64,000 bases of DNA from Laccaria trichodermophora (lineage: Eukaryota > Basidiomycota > Agaricomycetes > Agaricales > Hydnangiaceae): positions 682,001 through 746,000 of the forward strand of contig JACTVC010000005.1 of assembly GCA_018417955.1 (NCBI GenBank), written 5' to 3'. Below are positions 57,622-64,000 of this stretch, one piece after another. The notes under the pieces are model-generated. The model had not been told where the DNA came from. It did not search any database and saw only the letters and a program-made list of their open reading frames with translations. The position numbers and the translations under genes were made by a program. Each line of letters begins with the position of its first letter. Position 1 is the first letter of the stretch.

Positions 57622-60600
57622 ATGCTTGGGCTGTTGCGCGTACGGTCCCCGATTCTAAAATCATTTCATTCCCTGTCCTTTCGTCATCCAGCACTACTTC
57701 AACAGCGCTCTCTTTCTCTTCTCATCGCTCAACAACGCCCAACCTTGTTTCATCAACAATGTTCTTCGACTACACGCCTCCTCTCGCTCGGCTCCATCTT
57801 CTCACGTCCAAAGCCCACAGCTGCACCTACTCCTCTCGTCGTCGCACATATCACCCGTCTCGAAGCTGAAGCCAATGTCCATCCTCATGACGTCTCCAAG
57901 CAACTTTCATTATTTGAAGCTCTTTCAAACACGAAACTCAAGTCTTCATATGATTTAATCATCACCCGTTGGGAAAGGATGTGCGAATTCGTCCGTTGCA
58001 TCTCTTTCTTTACTCCGCCCCGTACTAATGCTACCCAGGATCCCTCATCCCCTCTGCTTCATTCAGCAGCCGCTTTCAAGTTTTATATAACATGTCTAGT
58101 GATTACCGGTCAACAAGCTTCCATTAACCCTGCTGTTCGAAGGAGAGACAGCCTCATCATCGCTCATCCACTCGCTACAACATCACCCACTTTGGCAGCA
58201 CCATCATCGACGACGGAATTGGAAACACCTCCAACAAGTCAAGAAATTGCCCAGGCAGTACTTTCCGACCCACCTGTGAACTCCACCCCGTCCACAGAAT
58301 CAACGCCGAATCTTGCCAAGTTGGCTGCCGGTGGGGAGGCTGCAAGTTCGAGTCCTATTCAGGTCGCCATTGTAGAACGTATGAGCCACCTTAACAAGCA
58401 TGCGCGTTCTGATAGCTTGAATTGAATGTAGGAAAAGGTGCATGGATTCCTCGCTTGGTGCGATTCATAAGTCTGGTTCTCGTCAGCTCGTTCTGTGCGC
58501 CGCCATTTTATCTCTTTCGATTTACCAATTCTAATCCAAACCAAAAAGTCTTTTTGGTCATCTTGTCCGTCTTCTTTGAAAATAGCGGGTTCATGAAAGC
58601 CGGGCCGCGACAATCACAATTTGAACCTACGGAAGGAAAAACGGTAAAGTTTAGTGATGTCCATGGAGTCGACGAGGCCAAAGATGTGAAGATTGTTCTC
58701 TTTTCCTCTTACGCGTCGGCTAATGTGGACATTAGGAACTACAAGATGTCGTCGCTTTTCTAAAAGACCCTACAGCGTTTGCATCTCTCGGCGGCAAGTT
58801 ACCAAAGGGTGTCCTGCTAACTGGGTGAGTATAAACCATTTCATTTGTTTTACAACCTCATCACACAGAAAAAGACCTCCGGGAACCGGAAAGACCATGT
58901 TGGCTCGCGCTGTGGCTGGTGAGGCCGGAGTACCTTTTTTCTTTGCATCCGGGTAAGTTTCACCTCATCCTCAAAAGACCCATCTCCTCACCTCTCGGAA
59001 TTCAGATCAGATTTTGAAGAAATGTTCGTCGGCGTTGGCGCCAAACGCGTCCGAGAGCTCTTCGCTGCTGCAAGGAAGAAGGAACCGGCCATCATTTTCA
59101 TCGATGAACTCGACGCTGTCGGTGGCAAGCGCAGCAACCGCGATCAGCAGTACATGAAACAAACACTTAATCAGCTGCTTGTAGAGATGGACGGCTTCCA
59201 GCAGAACGAAGCCATCATCGTGATTGCCGCTACCAACTTCCCGGAAAGCCTTGATCAGTATGTTGGCTCCTCTTTTCAGATAGCACAAGCTTACCTTCAC
59301 CATCCAGGGCTCTCGTTCGCCCAGGTCGATTCGACAGGATCATTGCAGTTCCTTTGCCTGACGTACGGGGTCGTGTGCAAATTCTGCAACACCACATGCG
59401 CGGCGTCACGACTAGCAAGGGTATATCTTGAACTTTATGCAAAAAGACTTTGGTTGACTGATATCGCACCCAGATGTTGACCCAAAAATTCTTGCTCGTG
59501 GCACACCAGGTTTCTCAGGTGCTGACCTTCAGAACATGGTCAAGTGCGTTTTTGTTATACCGTTAGTGCTAGTTCTATTTTACATTGCACAACAGTCAGG
59601 CTGCCATCCAAGCCTCAAAGGAACGGGCGGGTGAAGTCTCGCTGAAACATTTTGAATGGGCCAAGGTATGGCTATCAATATATGCACCACGCTCCCTCCT
59701 CACAATGAATATCAGGATCGCATTCTCATGGGAGCGGAACGAAAAAGCCAGTATATTGATCAGAAGGCCAAACTTGCGACTGCATACCATGAGGTATTGT
59801 ATTTGCTGGCTTCGGTTGGTTTGTCCGTTGACTGTTCCGCCTTGTATTTAGGGAGGACATGCTCTCGTCGCCTTGTACACCGATGGAGCAATGCCTTTGC
59901 ACAAGGTAACATGCGTACCCCGTGGACACGCCCTCGGTTATGTGAGCCAAATTTTTTTTGGCTGAATCCCCTTTCTCATGACTCCATTGCCAGACTTCTT
60001 TGTTGCCAGAGAACGACCGTACCTCCGTCAGTCTTAAAGAGTATTTGGCCGGAATTGATGTTTCTATGGGTGGCCGTGTTGCTGAGGAATTGAGTACGCA
60101 ATCATTTACTGATCAAGTTTACCAAATCTCAATGATTTGTCTAGTTTATGGTTATGAGAATGTCACAAGTGGAGCAAGTTCGGACATCAAGAACGCGACT
60201 CGGACAGCCCAGTCAATGGTTAAAGTAAGGAAACTCAAGGCTTTCAGTCCGATTTTCGCTCAATAGAAATAGCATTGGGGCTTTTCCAAACTTGGACCGG
60301 TATTCTACGATGACAGGGATGACAACATCAGCCCACGTAGGAAAGAAGAGATCGAAGAGGAGATCACCACGTAGGTTTTACCAAAAGATCATCTCGCAAG
60401 CTATTTCATTGTTTTTAGGATTGTTCGGGGTGGCGAGGCTCGAGCTACGGCTCTGCTGACTGCGAAACTGGATGAACTTCATAGGGTCCGAACCATTACC
60501 TGACTGACCTTGGCATTGCGACTCATTAACCCATTTTTTTTAGCTTGCGCATGCTCTCGTCGAGCACGAAACACTGGACTCGGATGAAGTCAGAAAGGTT

Positions 60601-60669
60601 ATCAAGGGCGAGCCAATCCGGACAATCACGGAAGTATTGGATGAAGAGATAGCAAATGCCCAGTCATAA
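57622..60669 (+). CDS. YME1: Mitochondrial inner-membrane i-AAA protease Yme1 (FtsH family)
   Basis: ATP-dependent zinc metalloprotease facing the intermembrane space, for turnover of inner-membrane and intermembrane-space proteins. N-terminus [21 protein letters not shown] is a presequence. A Ser/Thr/Pro-rich linker, membrane segment near [17 protein letters not shown] and [12 protein letters not shown] follow. AAA core: [24 protein letters not shown], Walker A GPPGTGKT, Walker [14 protein letters not shown], arginine-finger region [21 protein letters not shown]. Protease: HEGGH (zinc site, split by an intron between HE and GGH), [48 protein letters not shown] (third zinc ligand region). The pore loop [13 protein letters not shown] is intact. 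About twelve introns. Convergent with XPD. Confidence 0.94.
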
Positions 60670-61000
60670 CCCCGTGTTCCATAGCGTTGCGCGAGGAATC
60701 GTTTCTCGGGCTCGCTATGCAGGCCGACGTAGAATGGGCAACTTGAATGGATGAGTGTATACCCATAGTCCGGAATCGTTGACCAGTTTTGCAGCCGACA
60801 CGTCAACCACCACCACTCTTAGGAACTCAATTCAAACAATTTGCTGTCGAGCTTAGAGCTTTGCGTATACTTATTCAAGTTTGGTAATTGTCTTCACGCA
60901 CACACTAAATATATGGTTTGTATGCAGTCGCGGATTGCGGTGCGACCACTAATCAAAAAATTTGTATTATAGGTATGTACTTTTTCTCAATGCCATTATT
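60670..61000. other. Convergent 3' intergenic region, YME1 / XPD
   Basis: 331 bp between two stop codons. No ORF with coding character, repeat or RNA gene seen; AT-rich near 60900-60975, as expected of 3' ends. Confidence 0.4.
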
Positions 61001-64000
61001 CTAAACATCCAGATCGAAATCCATCAACATATGATCACTGATACCACCATCGCCATATTCATCTCCGCGCTGCTCCGCTTCCAAGGCTTTCTGCTTCGCC
61101 TGAGCCTTTTCAACGTCTTCAAGCGACCAGAGTGACACCCCGGTTGAATTTTCGTTTGGATTCTGAGATATCGTCCGCATGAAAAGTTTGGAAAGCGTCA
61201 AGGCCATGTCAGTTGAAAGATTAGAAGCCGTTTCTGTGATGTATTGATTGATCCATCGCGGAAGTTTAGCCCGTTTATCAGCTCGAGCGAAACGCTATCA
61301 ATGACAATGAAACAACATCCTGAACACAGACCTAAAGACGGACCTTGTCTGCGAAAATCATCAAGCCCCAGTCCGTTTTTCCTCTCAAAACGCGACCAAC
61401 GCATTGTGCAGCATTTCTCATAGCATCAAATCCTAAAAACTCTGATTCGCGTATTCGGTATGCATCTCGCAGGTATTCAAGCCGCGCTTTGAGAATGCGA
61501 CTCTCCGTGTATTGGTAAGGAACCCTGAGAGACATGAGCTATATATCCCCCATCAAACAAGGCATGACCATACCCGAACATAATGACAGCTCGACCGTAG
61601 TTGTGATCAAAATCAATCCCTTCTGATACTTTACCTCGAGCAACAGACAAAAGTACGGCTCCTCGACCGTTGTCACATGCCTATAGACAGATGAGTAAAG
61701 TGCTGGTAAAAGCGCGCATTACATACCCTCCGGTAGTTTTCCAAGGCTATACTGGTCTCGTTTGCGTCGGGCGTTTCGACAAAGATAAGCTTGTTTTTCC
61801 ACACCTCGTTGAGAATACCCTTCGCAAGGACGGTTAGACGTACCCGAAAACAGGCATACGAACATACCATATCATTCCAAGCAGCCACGATAGACTCCAT
61901 ATATAGGTAGCTCGGAAAAAAGGCCACGATACCATCTGGAACTATTTTGCTGTATTCAATCAAGATACTTCCGAAGTTGCGAACGACGGCAGGATCGTTT
62001 CTAACTTCAAAGCGCGAACTGATTGCAACCTGGTCACTTCCGCGCGTAATAACCTGCAAATACAGGATAAATCCAGAACGAAGAGAAAGGCCGGTCACGC
62101 TCACCAGTGGCAAAAAAGCGTTTCGGGTTAACGTCATTGGATAAGTCTCCTGCACAACAGGGGTAAATTGCAACATCTTTGGATACATGTCCAAAGGTGA
62201 CAAAGTTCCAGATGTGATCACAACGCTGCTAAAGCGCTCGAATACAGGCTTTATGGCGAGAGAAGGATCTAAGCAGCTAGCCTCATCCTTAAAAAAAAGA
62301 AGGAACGGATAGAAAATGACATACGTAAAGTGGAAAATTGGATTAGGGACCGTCGCGTTATCTGTTTCAAAAGGCTCCAATATAAGGAGGAAGCCTATGG
62401 CACAGCGTTATACTGTGGTCAAGCTATTGATGATTGTAGTGATACCTTTTTCGTAGGTCGAAACAAGAGTTGCGAAACTGGCCACTTTCTGAAGACTAGC
62501 ATACTCATCCAAACGATTAAGCTCTAGTGTTCGAATGAGTGATTGCAACCGTTCCGCACAAAATCTGATGAAGGGTTGGGGGTCAGGCAAGATACGTTAA
62601 TGCAATCACAACCTACCGAAGAGGTCTCCTTTCTATATATGTGATGTCTTTCAGGTGCTGGAGAAATGACAGTGGCGTTTCTGCGACAACGTGAAGAACG
62701 CGCATTCGCGTCTAGTTAGGTTACATGATAAGTCGAGCTGACTCTAGAAGAGATGTCGAACCTTTAGATATTCAACAAATCTTTTGAGGAAAGCAACGAA
62801 ATGTTCTGCCTTTCGAATGTTGCCGGGGACAGCTTCATTAAGAAGGTCTTCTGGTAGCACTATAACGAGTTGAGTTGTGGGAGATGGAAACAGCTGGATA
62901 ATCTTCACGAGGATTTCCCATAAAGGCATCACTATCCTCGCCACCTGGCTCTTGAAGTCCTTCAACAAGCTTCGCATACTCATCTTGCAGTTTTGCAGCA
63001 TCAGTGATCTTGATTCTAAAATGATTTGTGAAAAGGGATTTTGTATTTTTGAAATCACACTTGCTCCTCAATCTTTTCTCCTAGTTTCACGACGCTCCGG
63101 GTCGCAGAGTCTAGCATAGGCCTTGTGAGGTCGATACTCAGAGACTCGATGCAAACATTGTCTGTAGATGACGTTTGCGAGTGGAACGAACATAAATGGG
63201 GATAAATTACCGATGTTATGGGCCTCGTCGAATACAACAATTGCGTCCTTTGACATCTCCTTTGATACTTGCTCCGCAACTTTGGGGTCCAAGAGATAGT
63301 GAAATGAGTATATGATCACGTCTGCGAATGCCATCTAATAAACTATGAGCGTTGGAAGCGTTACTATTGGCAACAAAACACTAACCATCCGGCGAACGGC
63401 AAAATAGGGACAGACTCCCTTGTCACGGCCATACTCTAGAATATCGGCCAGTGTCCAAATGCCCTGTGGTATGAGACTCCCTGGTTCTAATTTTCCAAGC
63501 TCCTTTTACGAAGTTAGCATTGAAACCAACAGCATAAGGGAGGTATACCTCATGCCAGCTACAAAGTTCAACGGAATCAGGGTCTGCCCTTCCCTTCTCA
63601 CACACAGCGGCATTTGTAAGATCTCGACACCTCGCATCCACAACCCGTCCCTTCTTCTCCTTGGATATCTGCACGAAAGAGTGGGTTAACGACAGCCTTG
63701 AGTCACTAGAGAAGTTCAGACCTCAGGGTGTATACAAAGGTTCTTGCGACTCGTCAAACCCATGCCCATAAAGCTGCGTTCCTTCTCCTTCTCCTCTGGC
63801 GTCTCCGCATGAGATATCCGGTAGGCCATCAAACGTTTGAGTTCCGCCAACGCTTTCTCGATCTCCGGTACCGTTCGAGAACAATAAACAAGCTTTCTGC
63901 GTGTTGGATAGAACTGGAAGGAGGGTGACGCGTCAACTCAAAGAAAGAAAATGTCATACCTGTTGGTAGGACACGATCAATGACAGCAGCGAAACTGTTT
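61001..64000 (-). CDS. RAD3: TFIIH DNA helicase XPD/Rad3 (ERCC2), 5' end beyond the window
   Basis: 5'-to-3' helicase of TFIIH for nucleotide excision repair and transcription initiation. At the window edge the reading starts [13 protein letters not shown], just after the Walker A motif, so the first few dozen residues are missing. Then [45 protein letters not shown], the Fe-S cluster region with cysteines in [25 protein letters not shown] and [11 protein letters not shown], the DEAH box [84 protein letters not shown] and motif [28 protein letters not shown]. The end is [14 protein letters not shown]. About fifteen introns. The stop at 61001-61003 is clear. Confidence 0.95.

Overview
The window is nuclear DNA of a filamentous basidiomycete, most likely a mushroom-forming Agaricomycete. 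The basis is gene content (single-copy eukaryotic housekeeping genes, a fungal kinesin-5, fungal Sec16, Pik1 and an Agaricomycete-style HNH nuclease), very high intron density with introns of about 45-60 nt, short intergenic gaps and no operon structure. I count 27 protein genes, of which the first (unidentified helical protein) and the last (XPD/Rad3) run off the window. I found no rRNA, tRNA, CRISPR array, phage or convincing transposon.

Layout. 1-9.8 kb: 3' part of a large alpha-helical protein, DPM2 (ER mannosyl donor synthesis), TRS120 (TRAPP-II) and VPS55 (endosome). 9.8-18.2 kb: a microtubule-motor block with kinesin-5 (BimC), the elongation factor ELF1 and kinesin-1. 19.2-33 kb: a Pumilio/PUF RNA-binding protein, SEC16 (COPII exit-site scaffold), OST3 (oligosaccharyltransferase) and PIK1 (Golgi PI 4-kinase). 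33-36.8 kb: a tandem pair of GT15 Golgi mannosyltransferases. 37-43 kb: TOM40, a stand-alone ABC ATPase of bacterial type, a near-perfect 33-bp inverted repeat, an HNH nuclease gene and a Nur1-like nuclear rim protein. 43-51 kb: a membrane/coiled-coil protein, mitochondrial Phe-tRNA synthetase, MGE1 and the trifunctional C1-THF synthase. 51-64 kb: a Pmp3/Sna-family protein, a four-finger C2H2 factor, a disordered nuclear-type protein, a GCIP-family protein, YME1 and XPD.

Themes. Many genes serve secretion and glycosylation (DPM2, TRS120, SEC16, OST3, PIK1, two GT15) or mitochondrial biogenesis (TOM40, MSF1, MGE1, MIS1, YME1), but they are separate genes with their own promoters and I infer no co-regulated cluster. 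Divergent pairs share very short gaps (55 bp between the OST3 and PIK1 start codons, 86 bp between GCIP and YME1), and one tandem pair (kinesin-5 to VPS55) is only 51 bp apart.

The least ordinary signals concern gene structure: a coding exon reduced to the ATG alone in DPM2, a 5-nt internal exon in kinesin-1, a 10-nt exon kept in both GT15 paralogs, two GC-AG introns, and an 82-nt hairpin between the ABC and HNH genes. Splice sites were deduced by reading frame and recalled family conservation, not by transcript data. I did not find a clear new multi-gene system.
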